From Mesorhizobium sp. 113-3-3 (GTDB lineage: Bacteria; Pseudomonadota; Alphaproteobacteria; Rhizobiales; Rhizobiaceae): a stretch of 64,000 bases of DNA. Where the stretch lies: positions 5,274,501 to 5,338,500 of the forward strand of contig NZ_AP023243.1 in assembly GCF_016756495.1 (NCBI RefSeq), written 5' to 3'. Position numbers and translations under genes: made by a program. This document shows positions 56,368-64,000 of the stretch, one piece after another; positions within the stretch are counted from its first letter, which is position 1, and every line of letters begins with the position of its first letter. The notes beneath the pieces are model-generated. The model had not been told where the DNA came from, did no database searches, and saw only the letters and a program-made list of their open reading frames with translations.

Positions 56368-56592
56368 ATGATAGAGCTTGTCCGCACCAACGATGCCGTG
56401 ATCATCTCCTTCGTCGAATCGCTGATGCGCGACGCCGGCATCGCCTGCTTTGTCGCCGATCAGAATATGAGCATTCTCGAAGGGTCGATCGGTCTTTTGC
56501 AGAAGCGCGTCATGGTCGACGCCGACCAGGCCGATGCCGCTCGTCGCATCCTCAGGGATGCCGGCATCGCCAACGAGATCCGCACAGAATAA
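56368..56592 (+). CDS. DUF2007 family protein
   Basis: 74 residues from ATG at 56368. A ferredoxin-like small domain with IELVRTNDAVIISFVESLMRD split over two elements, then FVADQNMSILEGSIG and RVMVDADQADAARRILRDAG. DUF2007 members are signal-transducing-like proteins without proven roles. The TAA stop overlaps the next gene's ATG (TAATG), so translation is coupled to the methyltransferase gene. Confidence 0.82.
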   Translation: MIELVRTNDAVIISFVESLMRDAGIACFVADQNMSILEGSIGLLQKRVMVDADQADAARRILRDAGIANEIRTE

Positions 56593-57407
56593 TGTCGGCC
56601 GCGCCAGCCGCCCCTGCCCTCGACACCCTTGGCCCGGACACGCCGGCCCATACGGTCGATGCCTTCCATCGCGGCCGGTTCTGGCTCGTGCAGCCCAAGC
56701 ATGGCGGCCATCGCGCCGGCATGGATGCGATGATGCTGGCGGCGTCGGTGCCGTCCGTCTTTTCCGGACGTCTCGCCGACTTCGGCGCCGGCGCCGGTGC
56801 TGCCGGCCTGGCGGTGCTGTCGCGCTGCCCGGCCGCCAGGGCCGTTCTGGTCGAACGCGCGCCCGAAATGGCCGCCTTCGCATCGGCCACCCTTGCTCAC
56901 CCCGGCAATGCGCATCTCAGCGATCGTGCCTCCGTGCTCGTCGCCGACGTCACGGCCTCAGGCCAGGCCCGGGTGGCGACAGGTCTGGCCGACAACGACT
57001 TCGACTATGTCATCATGAATCCGCCCTTCAACGCAGCCAGGGACCGCGCCACGCCGGACAGGCTGCGAAAGGAAGCCCATGTCATGGAGGACGGGCTGTT
57101 TGAAAGCTGGATCCGCAGCGCGGCGGCGGTGGTCAGGCCGCGTGGCGGGCTTGCCGTCATCGCGCGGCCCGAACAGCTCGGCGCTATTCTCGATGCGATG
57201 TCAGGCCGTTTCGGTGATGCCGAGATGCTGGCCGTGCACCCTCGCCCCGACGCGGCGGCGATCCGCATTGTCGTGCGGGCAGCGCTCGGTGCGCGCGGAA
57301 AACTTGCCATCCGCCCGCCTTTGATGCTTCACGCGCAATCGGGCAACGGCCCCGACGAGCGCAGCGAAATGATTGCCAACGGTCTCGCCTCGCTGTTTGG
57401 AGATTGA
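56592..57407 (+). CDS. tRNA1(Val) adenine-N6 methyltransferase-like protein
   Basis: 271 residues. The SAM-binding motif DFGAGAGAAGLAVLSR and the N6-adenine motif IMNPPFNAA are both clear, with HRAGMDAMMLAASV upstream as in TrmN6/YfiC. The closest described function is m6A37 in tRNA1(Val). It overlaps DUF2007 by one base and the protease gene region follows at once. Confidence 0.85.
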   Translation: MSAAPAAPALDTLGPDTPAHTVDAFHRGRFWLVQPKHGGHRAGMDAMMLAASVPSVFSGRLADFGAGAGAAGLAVLSRCPAARAVLVERAPEMAAFASATLAHPGNAHLSDRASVLVADVTASGQARVATGLADNDFDYVIMNPPFNAARDRATPDRLRKEAHVMEDGLFESWIRSAAAVVRPRGGLAVIARPEQLGAILDAMSGRFGDAEMLAVHPRPDAAAIRIVVRAALGARGKLAIRPPLMLHAQSGNGPDERSEMIANGLASLFGD

Positions 57408-57451
57408 GCTATTCCTGGCCGCCGCATTGCCGTTGGCCGGGAAATCCCTAC

Positions 57452-58348
57452 ATGCCTGCAACGCAATCGACCGGAGACCGCGCCCTCGTGAAACGCCTTT
57501 TCAACCGCCTGCTGCCGAAATCATGGCGCTCCACCGTCGTCACCATTCCGGTCATCCGGCTGCACGGCACGATCATGTCGGGCGGCCAGTTCCGGCAGAA
57601 CCTGTCGCTGGCCTCCACCGCAGGCCTCATCGAGAAGGCATTTTCCTTCGACGCGCCGGCGGTTGCCATTTCGATCAATTCGCCCGGCGGGTCGCCAGTA
57701 CAGTCGCGGCTGATCTTCAAGCGCATCCGCGACCTGGCGGTTGAAAAGAACAAGAAGGTGCTGGTCTTCGTCGAGGATGTCGCCGCCTCGGGCGGCTACA
57801 TGATCGCGGTTGCCGGCGACGAGATTTTTGCCGATCCGTCCTCCATCGTTGGCTCCATCGGCGTGGTTTCGGCCTCGTTCGGTTTCCCGGAACTGATGAA
57901 GAAGATCGGGGTCGAGCGCCGTGTCCACACCGCCGGCCAGAACAAGGCGGTGCTCGATCCGTTCAAGCCCGAGAAGAAGGAAGACGTCGAGCGGCTGAAG
58001 GCACTGCAGCTCGAGGTGCATGAAACCTTCATCGATCTCGTCAAGGAACGGCGCGGCACGAAGCTGAAGGACGATCCGGACATGTTCACCGGCCTGTTCT
58101 GGACGGGCAAAAAGGGGCTGGAGCTCGGCCTCGTCGATGCGCTCGGCGACATGCGCACGGTGCTGAAGACCCGGTTCGGGGCGAAGACCCAGCTGAGATT
58201 GGTCACGGCGCCACGCGGTTTCCTCAGCCGCTTTGGCCTGTTCGGCTCCAGCAAGGGCTTTTCAGCGCCCGATATCGCCGCCGCTGCCGCCAGCGGCGTC
58301 ATGGATGCGGCGGAAGAGCGCGCGCTGTGGGCTCGCTTCGGGCTTTGA
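57452..58348 (+). CDS. S49 family peptidase (SppA/SohB-like)
   Basis: 298 residues from ATG at 57452; an upstream TTG at 57404 or GTG at 57488 are alternatives. The serine nucleophile sits in DVAASGGYMIAVAGDEIFA; SINSPGGSPVQS is the preceding strand, and the SIVGSIGVVSASFGF loop follows. No membrane helix or signal peptide is visible, so it may act in the cytoplasm or as a peripheral protein. SppA digests cleaved signal peptides; the role of this soluble form is uncertain. Confidence 0.87.
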   Translation: MPATQSTGDRALVKRLFNRLLPKSWRSTVVTIPVIRLHGTIMSGGQFRQNLSLASTAGLIEKAFSFDAPAVAISINSPGGSPVQSRLIFKRIRDLAVEKNKKVLVFVEDVAASGGYMIAVAGDEIFADPSSIVGSIGVVSASFGFPELMKKIGVERRVHTAGQNKAVLDPFKPEKKEDVERLKALQLEVHETFIDLVKERRGTKLKDDPDMFTGLFWTGKKGLELGLVDALGDMRTVLKTRFGAKTQLRLVTAPRGFLSRFGLFGSSKGFSAPDIAAAAASGVMDAAEERALWARFGL

Positions 58349-58388
58349 AAACCGCGCAAAACCGTTTAGCATGAGGGTTTGAAGTCCT

Positions 58389-58436
58389 ATGCATGCCGTT
58401 TTCCCAAAACCGGACACAGTTTTGGGCGACACGCAT
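58389..58436. repeat. Extragenic palindrome, best copy of the ATGCAT type
   Basis: ATGCATGCCG and GGGCGACACGCAT form the outer arms; CCCAAAACCG and CAGTTTTGGG form the inner stem. The same pattern, more decayed, occurs at 19841-19883 and 54323-54370. Confidence 0.8.
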
Positions 58437-58488
58437 TGACCGACCCGACCGGCCGCCTTCGCCGGCCCAGCGTGGTAGGAGTTGTGAC

Positions 58489-58674
58489 ATGCCGCAGATC
58501 ATTTTCTTCACCGTCGTTGGCGTCGCCGCCTATTTCGGCTATCGCACCTTCGTGCGCGAGGCCGAGCGCGTGACCGCCAAGGTGCGGCGCACCGAAAAGC
58601 AGGCGGCCAATGGCGCGATGGGCACGCTGGTCAAGGATCCGAAGACCGGCGAATATCGGCTGGCCAAGGACTGA
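58489..58674 (+). CDS. Small single-pass membrane protein
   Basis: 61 residues from ATG at 58489 with GTAGGAG eight bases upstream. One N-terminal helix (IIFFTVVGVAAYFGYRTFV) is followed by a basic helix (REAERVTAKVRRTEKQ) and a conserved-looking tail LVKDPKTGEYRLAKD. It lies 27 bp before ispE and may be co-transcribed. No family recognised. Confidence 0.65.
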   Translation: MPQIIFFTVVGVAAYFGYRTFVREAERVTAKVRRTEKQAANGAMGTLVKDPKTGEYRLAKD

Positions 58675-58700
58675 GCATCATCCCCCTTACGACTGACGCC

Positions 58701-59588
58701 GTGGACACCGAGATCGGTTCGCGCACCTGGCACGCGCATGCCAAGATCAATCTGGCGCTGCACGTCACCGGCAGGCGCCCTGACGGCTATCACCTCATCG
58801 ACAGCCTGGCGGTGTTCACGCGCTTTGGCGACCGGGTCGAGGTCGCGCTCGCCGACAGCGACGATTTTGTCGTGTCCGGCCGCTACGCGGCGGCGGTTCC
58901 CCTCGACGCCGGCAATCTTGTGCTCAAGGCGCGCGATGCTTTGCGGCGGGAGGCCGGCCCTTCGCGGACCCCGCCTGTCTCGATAAAGTTGGAAAAGAAC
59001 CTGCCGGTCGCCTCCGGCGTCGGCGGCGGGTCGAGCGACGCGGCGGCCGTGCTGCGCGGACTGGCGCGGACATGGGCCTTGGACATGGATGACGCCGAGC
59101 TGGCGCGGATCGGTCTCTCGCTTGGCGCCGACGTGCCGATGTGCCTGGCGGCAAAGCCTCTGGTGGCGCGCGGCATTGGTGACGAGCTGTCGATGGTGCC
59201 GGACTTTTCGGCGCTGGGACTGGTGCTGGTCAATCCTGGCACGCCGGTCTTGACGGCGGATGTCTTCGCGGCCCTGTCCAGCCGCGACAACGAGCCCCTG
59301 CCGCCGCTGCCGCGCAGCATCGATTTTCACAGCCTGCGCAACTGGCTGGAGGTCACCCGCAACGATCTCGAACCGGCCGCACTCGCGCTGCAGCCCGCCA
59401 TAGGCCGGGCGCTTTCGTGGCTCGATAAGGCCGGGTCGGGGTTTTCACGCATGTCGGGATCGGGCGCGACCTGTTTCGGCCTGTTCGAGACCGGCAATGT
59501 CGCCAAGCGCGCGGCGGCCGAGATCCGCGGCCGCCAGCCCGGCTGGTTCGTCGCGGCGACGCGCAGCATGTCCTCGGAGGCTGAGTGA
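58701..59588 (+). CDS. ispE: 4-diphosphocytidyl-2-C-methyl-D-erythritol kinase
   Basis: 295 residues from a GTG start at 58701. GHMP-kinase motifs are present: HAKINLALHVTGRRPDGYH at the N-terminus and PVASGVGGGSSDAAAVL for ATP binding, then SRMSGSGATCFGLFE near the end. It phosphorylates the 2-hydroxyl of CDP-ME in the MEP pathway. The next gene, moaB, starts one base after the stop. Confidence 0.95.
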   Translation: MDTEIGSRTWHAHAKINLALHVTGRRPDGYHLIDSLAVFTRFGDRVEVALADSDDFVVSGRYAAAVPLDAGNLVLKARDALRREAGPSRTPPVSIKLEKNLPVASGVGGGSSDAAAVLRGLARTWALDMDDAELARIGLSLGADVPMCLAAKPLVARGIGDELSMVPDFSALGLVLVNPGTPVLTADVFAALSSRDNEPLPPLPRSIDFHSLRNWLEVTRNDLEPAALALQPAIGRALSWLDKAGSGFSRMSGSGATCFGLFETGNVAKRAAAEIRGRQPGWFVAATRSMSSEAE

Positions 59589-59589
59589 G

Positions 59590-60144
59590 ATGGCTGGGAT
59601 CAACGAGAGCCGTTCGTTCGTTCCGGTGCGCATCGCGGTGCTGACGGTTTCCGACACGCGCGGCCTTGCCGACGACAAATCCGGCCAGACGCTGGCCGAC
59701 CGCATCACCGAGGCCGGCCACATCCTGGCCGCCCGCGATATCGTCACCGATGACCGTGACAAGATCCGCGACACGGTTCTGGCGTGGTCTCGGGACAAGA
59801 ACATCGATGTCGTCATCACCACCGGCGGCACCGGCTTCACCGGGCGCGACGTGACGCCGGAGGCGCTAGAGCCGATTTTCGAAAAGCGCATGGACGGCTT
59901 TTCCGAAGTGTTCCACCGCATCTCCTATGACAAGATCGGCACCTCGACAATCCAGAGCCGGGCGACCGGCGGCGTCGTCAACGCCACCTTCGTCTTCGTG
60001 CTGCCGGGCTCGCCCGGCGCCTGCAAGGACGCCTGGGACGGCATCCTCAGGGCGCAGCTCGATTACCGCCACATGCCCTGCAACTTCGTTGAGATCATGC
60101 CGCGCCTGGACGAACATCTGCGGCGCGGGAAGTCGGCTCCGTAA
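59590..60144 (+). CDS. moaB: Molybdenum cofactor biosynthesis protein B
   Basis: 184 residues from ATG at 59590. The MoCF-binding fold has VLTVSDTRGLADDKSGQTL, VITTGGTGFTGRDVTPEAL and VFVLPGSPGACKDAWDGIL. MoaB-type proteins adenylylate molybdopterin, or in some bacteria have an unclear role beside MogA. It is translated directly after ispE; the pairing is usual in rhizobia and does not imply a shared pathway. Confidence 0.93.
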   Translation: MAGINESRSFVPVRIAVLTVSDTRGLADDKSGQTLADRITEAGHILAARDIVTDDRDKIRDTVLAWSRDKNIDVVITTGGTGFTGRDVTPEALEPIFEKRMDGFSEVFHRISYDKIGTSTIQSRATGGVVNATFVFVLPGSPGACKDAWDGILRAQLDYRHMPCNFVEIMPRLDEHLRRGKSAP

Positions 60145-60259
60145 AAGCCGAGGGCAAGCCCCGGTTTCACGCCGTGTTTGGCAGGTTGAACGGCGTCTGC
60201 GCCTTCGAAACGCCATTCCAAACCGGATGCCGGAGAAAGTACCTTCTCGTGGAAGGGCT

Positions 60260-60721
60260 ATGGCCGACCACGACGGGGACGATGCGATGAACGAGCATGC
60301 CGGCGGATGCCATTGCGGCAACATACGCCTTCGATTTTCAACCAGACTCGATCCTTCGCAAATCGAAGTCCGCGCCTGCCAATGTTCGTTCTGCATCAAG
60401 CATGGCTCGCGCGCCGTCGCCGATCCCGACGGCAGGCTGACCGTCTCGGTCGGGGACGAAGCCCGATTGCACAGATACCGGTTCGGCCTGCGTACAGCCG
60501 ACTATTTGATCTGCCGGGACTGTGGCGTCTACGTCGCGGCGGTCACCAACGATGACGGGGATCCAAGGGCGATCATCATCGTCAATGCCCTGGACGACCG
60601 GTTGCAGTTCAGCCGCGAACCGGTCGCCGGGGACTATGATGCCGAGAGCAGAGAAAGCCGCATTGCCCGGCGACAGGCGCGCTGGACGCCGGTGGAGATC
60701 CGGCCCGCCTTTACCGGATGA
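60260..60721 (+). CDS. GFA family zinc-binding protein (second copy in the window)
   Basis: 153 residues from ATG at 60260 (GGAAGG upstream) or 60287. The zinc motif set is GGCHCGNIRLRF, ACQCSFCIKHGS and ICRDCGVYVAA. It is distinct from the 133-residue GFA protein at 16950, being longer with different spacing. Function unknown. Its 3' end overlaps the convergent PhyH-like gene by 11 bp. Confidence 0.82.
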   Translation: MADHDGDDAMNEHAGGCHCGNIRLRFSTRLDPSQIEVRACQCSFCIKHGSRAVADPDGRLTVSVGDEARLHRYRFGLRTADYLICRDCGVYVAAVTNDDGDPRAIIIVNALDDRLQFSREPVAGDYDAESRESRIARRQARWTPVEIRPAFTG

Positions 60722-61685
60722 CCGGCTCGCCATGGAAGCGTCGGCGAGAGGGGCGTGAGACGCCGAAGCCGACTTCCATCATGAGGCGCGGGGTGCGCGC
60801 CGGCACCGTGCCCATGTGGAAGCCGAACGGGTCCTCGACGAAGCCGAGGCCGGCTTCGCCGGTCAGCGTCACCGGGCTTTGCTCGCCATAGACGTCCAGC
60901 ACCTCCTGGGCGGGATGGCCGACCAATAGCGTGAGCTGATGCTTGATGGCGCGGCGCTTGTGGCTGCCCCTGACATAGACATGCGGACCGGTGTCGGCGT
61001 CGACAGGCTTGAGGTAGAAGAAGAATTTCAACATGCGCCAGTCGTCGAGGTCGAAATGATACTTGCCGAGCGAGGCAAGGTTCTTGTCAGCGTCCGAGGC
61101 TTCGCCGGTCGGAAAGCTCCACCAGACGCGTGTCGTGATCAGTTTGGCCTGGCCGCCGAGATAGTGCGCGGCAATGTCGAGAAGCAGCGGATCGCGCTGT
61201 ATGGCGAGTGCGGCCGGGCAGTCGAGGATGCGTTCGAAATAGTGTCCGCTGAGCAGCGAGCGGCCCAGGCGTTTCTCGGCCTGCGCATGTTCGCCCGGCA
61301 TGAATTCGAGACGCCGGTCGAAATTGCCGAAGCAAGGTGTGCGCCACGCAAAATTCGCGATCTCTTCATGGATGTCCGATGGCAGGACCAGGCCTGAGAA
61401 CAGGCCGTCGGAACGCAGTGCATCGACAACCGACGCCCGCTCGACACCGGAAAACATCGTGTCCCCGACATTGTCGGCGGGGCGGGCGCGTTTTGCGCCC
61501 AGCCAATGCATCCGGCGCCCAGCCATAGTGCGCGCCAGCATGAACATAGGCAACCAGGCGGGGTTTTCGCGCAAGTCCTTGAGGTAGGTCGGAATGCGCA
61601 CGGCGATGCGCCGCAGCAGGCTGCCATTGCGCGCAATGGCCTCGAGACTGGCGGCACCGGATTTATCTGACGTTGAAAGGGTCAT
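60711..61685 (-). CDS. Phytanoyl-CoA dioxygenase-like protein
   Basis: 324 residues from ATG at 61685, where GAGGAC stands five bases upstream; ATG at 61700 is the alternative. An N-terminal helical region (residues 1-60) precedes a dioxygenase-like domain with FDRRLEFMPGEH, the His-x-Asp pair in GKYHFDLDDWRML, a distal His in DPFGFHMGTVP, and the arginine of TPRLMMEVGFG. Substrate unknown. It lies upstream of the short glycosyltransferase gene in reverse orientation order and shares its strand, hinting at sugar or surface modification. Confidence 0.72.
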   Translation of the reverse strand: MTLSTSDKSGAASLEAIARNGSLLRRIAVRIPTYLKDLRENPAWLPMFMLARTMAGRRMHWLGAKRARPADNVGDTMFSGVERASVVDALRSDGLFSGLVLPSDIHEEIANFAWRTPCFGNFDRRLEFMPGEHAQAEKRLGRSLLSGHYFERILDCPAALAIQRDPLLLDIAAHYLGGQAKLITTRVWWSFPTGEASDADKNLASLGKYHFDLDDWRMLKFFFYLKPVDADTGPHVYVRGSHKRRAIKHQLTLLVGHPAQEVLDVYGEQSPVTLTGEAGLGFVEDPFGFHMGTVPARTPRLMMEVGFGVSRPSRRRFHGEPVIR

Positions 61686-61828
61686 CGGGTCCTCGTCCAT
61701 GAGGGTGACACCGATGCCGCATCGGTGCCCACCACTCGCATGACCCAACCCAATTCACCCGCTTCGAACGGAAGCTAATCTCACGTCAGATTTTGTGCAA
61801 TGCACAATAAGCAGAGCAGATGCAAAAA

Positions 61829-62356
61829 TCACTTCGGCGCGCGGTGCTGCTGCTTCGGCGGCGCCACCCAGATCTCGGCCTCGAGCTTCTTTGTCGCCAG
61901 GCCGCGCGCCAGCGCCTCGGCGCTGCCGGCGCTCTTTGACAGCGATGCGGCCTGGCGCTTGCTGATCACCAGCCCGTCGGCGAGCGCACGATTTCCCGAA
62001 AAGACCCGGGCCAGGAACGGCGTGCGGCTGCCGCGCGCGCGCGAAAACCGCGCCGCCATGGTTTGCCTAGCCGTGTGGGCGACGACCGCTTCGATCCAGC
62101 CTTCCACCAGCCGCGCGCCCGGCTCCAGCAGCAGCAGCCAGTCACCCTTGGCCTGCCTGATCCCGGCGGCAATGCCGCCGCTCGCCACATAGTGGCAGCC
62201 GGCATGCTCGGCGACATGATGCGTCTGGTCGGTGGAGCCGGCGTCGCACACGACGACCTCGCGCACCACGCCCTCCACCGCGCCACCAATCAGCGAGGCG
62301 AGCGTGCGGGCGAGAGCCTCCTCGTCATTGCGCGTTTCGATGAGAACACTGAGCAT
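61829..62356 (-). CDS. Short glycosyltransferase family 2-like protein
   Basis: 175 residues. The GT2 N-terminal half is clear: MLSVLIETRNDEEALARTLA, VVREVVVCDAGSTDQT, and ASGGIAAGIRQAKGDWLLLL. Where active GT2 enzymes have Asp-x-Asp, this protein reads LEPGARLVEGW, so catalytic competence is doubtful, and the acceptor half is short. The reading frame upstream of 62356 continues but only as the complement of the radical SAM gene. Divergent from that gene across about 100 bp. Confidence 0.75.
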   Translation of the reverse strand: MLSVLIETRNDEEALARTLASLIGGAVEGVVREVVVCDAGSTDQTHHVAEHAGCHYVASGGIAAGIRQAKGDWLLLLEPGARLVEGWIEAVVAHTARQTMAARFSRARGSRTPFLARVFSGNRALADGLVISKRQAASLSKSAGSAEALARGLATKKLEAEIWVAPPKQQHRAPK

Positions 62357-62455
62357 GTTTAGCCGAATAGCGGAAAGCCGCGCACAGCGCCAGTTTTTGC
62401 AGCGCAACATAAAAAGTTCTTGCTTTGTTCTCATTCGCCAAATAGGAATAATTTC

Positions 62456-63661
62456 ATGAACAGAGCGATTCGACACAACATGGACAGTCCCTGGGAGCGG
62501 GCCAAGATGGAACCGATCGTGCGAGCCGACATTGCAGCTTTCGGAGCAGGACGAGCCGAAATGGCCAATGCGATGATCGAGCAGAGCGGCATGCGCATCC
62601 GTCCGGACCGCAACCGCGGCCGATCGGCGGGCATCAATCCGTCCGGCCGCTTCGAGCCGATCAGCCGGCATGTCTTCGACGATGGCTGGAGTTCGCTGGA
62701 GGAGCTGCCGCCGTTCAAGACCGAGGTGCAGGTGGAAAAGCCGCGCACCATCATCACCCGCAACGAATCGCCCGACATTTCCTTCGACCGGTCGATCAAC
62801 CCGTACCGCGGCTGCGAACATGGCTGCGTCTATTGCTTCGCGCGACCGACACACGCATTCATGGGCCTGTCGCCGGGGCTGGATTTCGAATCCAAGCTGT
62901 TTGCCAAGCCGGATGCGGCGCGGTTGCTCTACAAGGAACTGTCGAAGGACGGCTACCAGCCGCGCACCATCGCCATCGGCACCAACACCGATCCCTACCA
63001 GCCGATCGAAAAACAGTACCGCATCATGCGCGAGATCCTCGAAGTGCTGGAAGCGCGCGGCCATCCGGTCGGCATCGTCACCAAATCGGCTCTGGTGACG
63101 CGCGACATCGACATCCTGTCTCGCATGGCCGAACGCGGACTGGCCAAGGTGGCGCTGTCGGTGACGACGATGGACCGCATGCTGGCCAGGACGATGGAGC
63201 CCCGCGCGTCGACGCCGACCAAGCGGCTGGAGGCGATCCGGCAGCTCTCGGATGCCGGCATTCCGGCTTCGGTCATGGTGGCGCCGATCATCCCCGGCCT
63301 CACCGACCAGGAGATGGAGCGGATCCTCGATTCGGCATACGCCGCCGGTGCGCGCGAGGCGGGCTACGTCGTGCTGCGCCTGCCGCTGGAGGTCAGTCCG
63401 ATCTTCAAGGACTGGCTGCTGCGCCACTATCCCGACCGCTACCGCCACGTGATGTCGCTGATCCGGTCGATGCGCGACGGCAAGGACTACGATTCGGAAT
63501 GGGGCAAGCGCATGAGGGGCGCCGGTCCCTACGCCTGGCAGATCGGCCGGCGCTTCGAGATCACCGCCAAACGACTCGGCCTCAATGCCGAACGGCGCAC
63601 GCTGCGCACCGACCAGTTCGTCGCTGCCGGAAAAGACCAGGAGCAGCTGATGCTGCTCTGA
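62456..63661 (+). CDS. PA0069 family radical SAM protein
   Basis: 401 residues from ATG at 62456 (AGGAA seven bases upstream). The radical SAM cluster motif is CEHGCVYCFARP (CxxxCxxC), preceded by FDRSINPYRG, and the SPL-like TNTDPYQPIEKQYRIMREIL block follows. It resembles spore photoproduct lyase-related enzymes of non-sporulating bacteria, whose reaction is unknown. It lies 153 bp before rnhB on the same strand. Confidence 0.9.
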   Translation: MNRAIRHNMDSPWERAKMEPIVRADIAAFGAGRAEMANAMIEQSGMRIRPDRNRGRSAGINPSGRFEPISRHVFDDGWSSLEELPPFKTEVQVEKPRTIITRNESPDISFDRSINPYRGCEHGCVYCFARPTHAFMGLSPGLDFESKLFAKPDAARLLYKELSKDGYQPRTIAIGTNTDPYQPIEKQYRIMREILEVLEARGHPVGIVTKSALVTRDIDILSRMAERGLAKVALSVTTMDRMLARTMEPRASTPTKRLEAIRQLSDAGIPASVMVAPIIPGLTDQEMERILDSAYAAGAREAGYVVLRLPLEVSPIFKDWLLRHYPDRYRHVMSLIRSMRDGKDYDSEWGKRMRGAGPYAWQIGRRFEITAKRLGLNAERRTLRTDQFVAAGKDQEQLMLL

Positions 63662-63778
63662 AATTGCAATTCGCCGCGGCGGTTTGACCTGCCACGGCGC
63701 ACAAAATCCCGTCCGGCCCGCCCCGGCCTGCAGACGGTGCCCTCCCGGTCCGGCGCCCCACCCGACCCGGAGGGACTT

Positions 63779-63842
63779 GCGGAGAATCGGAGCCGATGCG
63801 AACCTCGCCGCAACATGGCTCGCGCGCGTTCCGATTCTCCGC
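63779..63842. promoter_or_regulatory. Inverted repeat with two GANTC sites around the rnhB start
   Basis: GCGGAGAATCGGA (63779-63791) and its exact complement TCCGATTCTCCGC (63830-63842) flank the rnhB ATG with a 38-base spacer. Each arm contains a GANTC site (GAATC, GATTC), the target of the CcrM methyltransferase. The mRNA could fold with the start codon in the loop, and the DNA could bind differently when methylated. Confidence 0.6.
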
Positions 63843-64000
63843 TTCTCTTCGAAATCGTCGAGAAACCCGATTTCTCCTTCGAGACGAAGGCGATGGCTGA
63901 CGGCCTGTGGCCGGTGGCCGGGATGGACGAGGCCGGCCGCGGACCGCTGGCCGGACCTGTGGTCGCCGCGGCGGTCGTGCTCGACCCCGCCAACATCCCC
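63815..64000 (+). CDS. rnhB: Ribonuclease HII, N-terminal part
   Basis: Partial gene running off the right edge; 62 codons from ATG at 63815. The catalytic motif [20 protein letters not shown] contains the first Asp and Glu of RNase HII. It removes ribonucleotides from DNA-RNA hybrids. In rhizobia the next gene is often the cell-cycle DNA methyltransferase ccrM, which would fit the GANTC sites at its start, but that lies outside the window. Confidence 0.93.
   Translation, partial: MARARSDSPLLFEIVEKPDFSFETKAMADGLWPVAGMDEAGRGPLAGPVVAAAVVLDPANIP

Noticed and set aside
62357..63448. Long minus-strand extension of the glycosyltransferase frame
   Set aside because: This part is the complement of the radical SAM gene; glycosyltransferase similarity begins only at the ATG at 62356.

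Overview
The window is chromosomal DNA of an alphaproteobacterium of the Hyphomicrobiales, most likely Mesorhizobium or a close Phyllobacteriaceae relative. Pointers are the high GC content, the gene order ctaC-ctaD-ctaB-coxF-ctaG-ctaE, the BioR/bioY pair with TTATAGATAA operators, a cobalamin riboswitch before bluB, a fused RibB with a decayed GTP cyclohydrolase II domain, a CtrA-type box, paired GANTC sites at rnhB, and several families of rhizobial extragenic palindromes. The content is almost entirely core and housekeeping. I see no rRNA or tRNA gene, prophage, insertion sequence or CRISPR array.

Layout. 1-7.2 kb (minus): start of ispH, SURF1, a DUF983 protein, an L,D-transpeptidase and the aa3 cytochrome oxidase operon with heme O synthase and the Cox11-type copper chaperone. 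7.6-11.5 kb (plus): IalB-like and YbjN-like exported proteins, TldD, a dead VapBC toxin-antitoxin remnant and a transglutaminase-like peptidase behind a CtrA-like box. 11.7-14.6 kb (minus): a PsiF-like protein and an 852-residue exported protein whose caspase-like domain has lost both catalytic residues. 14.8-22.4 kb: two RNA methyltransferases, a GFA protein, dxs, a pirin, xseB and a histone deacetylase-like hydrolase. 22.6-26.6 kb: riboswitch and bluB, a membrane protein, and a TetR/MFS divergon with three operators. 26.6-41.7 kb: ribB, aroC, fabI, a DnaJ-like protein, pdxH, an acyl-CoA dehydrogenase/enoyl-CoA hydratase pair with a LiuR-like operator, a GH25 hydrolase, purD, a PhyH/LysR divergon and ubiA. 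42-51 kb: an FAD-linked oxidase, a Sua5-type tRNA-modification enzyme, an extremely acidic protein and glyQ/glyS. 51-64 kb: a TPR protein, the biotin locus (DUF1284, bioY, bioR), polyprenyl diphosphate synthase, trmN6-like and S49 protease genes, ispE, moaB, a second PhyH-like enzyme, a short glycosyltransferase, a radical SAM protein and the start of rnhB.

How the genes connect. Isoprenoid and quinone/heme supply recurs across the window (dxs, ispE, ispH, the polyprenyl synthase, ubiA, ctaB) and serves the oxidase encoded here. Cofactor genes are also frequent (ribB, bluB, bioY/bioR, pdxH, moaB). Most control signals can be read directly: a riboswitch, two BioR boxes, a triple TetR operator, a LiuR-like site, a CtrA-like box and several strong terminators.

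No complete new system stands out. The best leads are the DUF1284 gene translationally coupled to bioY under BioR, the pseudo-caspase with a fresh 201-bp tandem repeat, the GANTC-bearing inverted repeat around the rnhB start, the nested palindrome beside glyS, and the vestigial VapBC locus.
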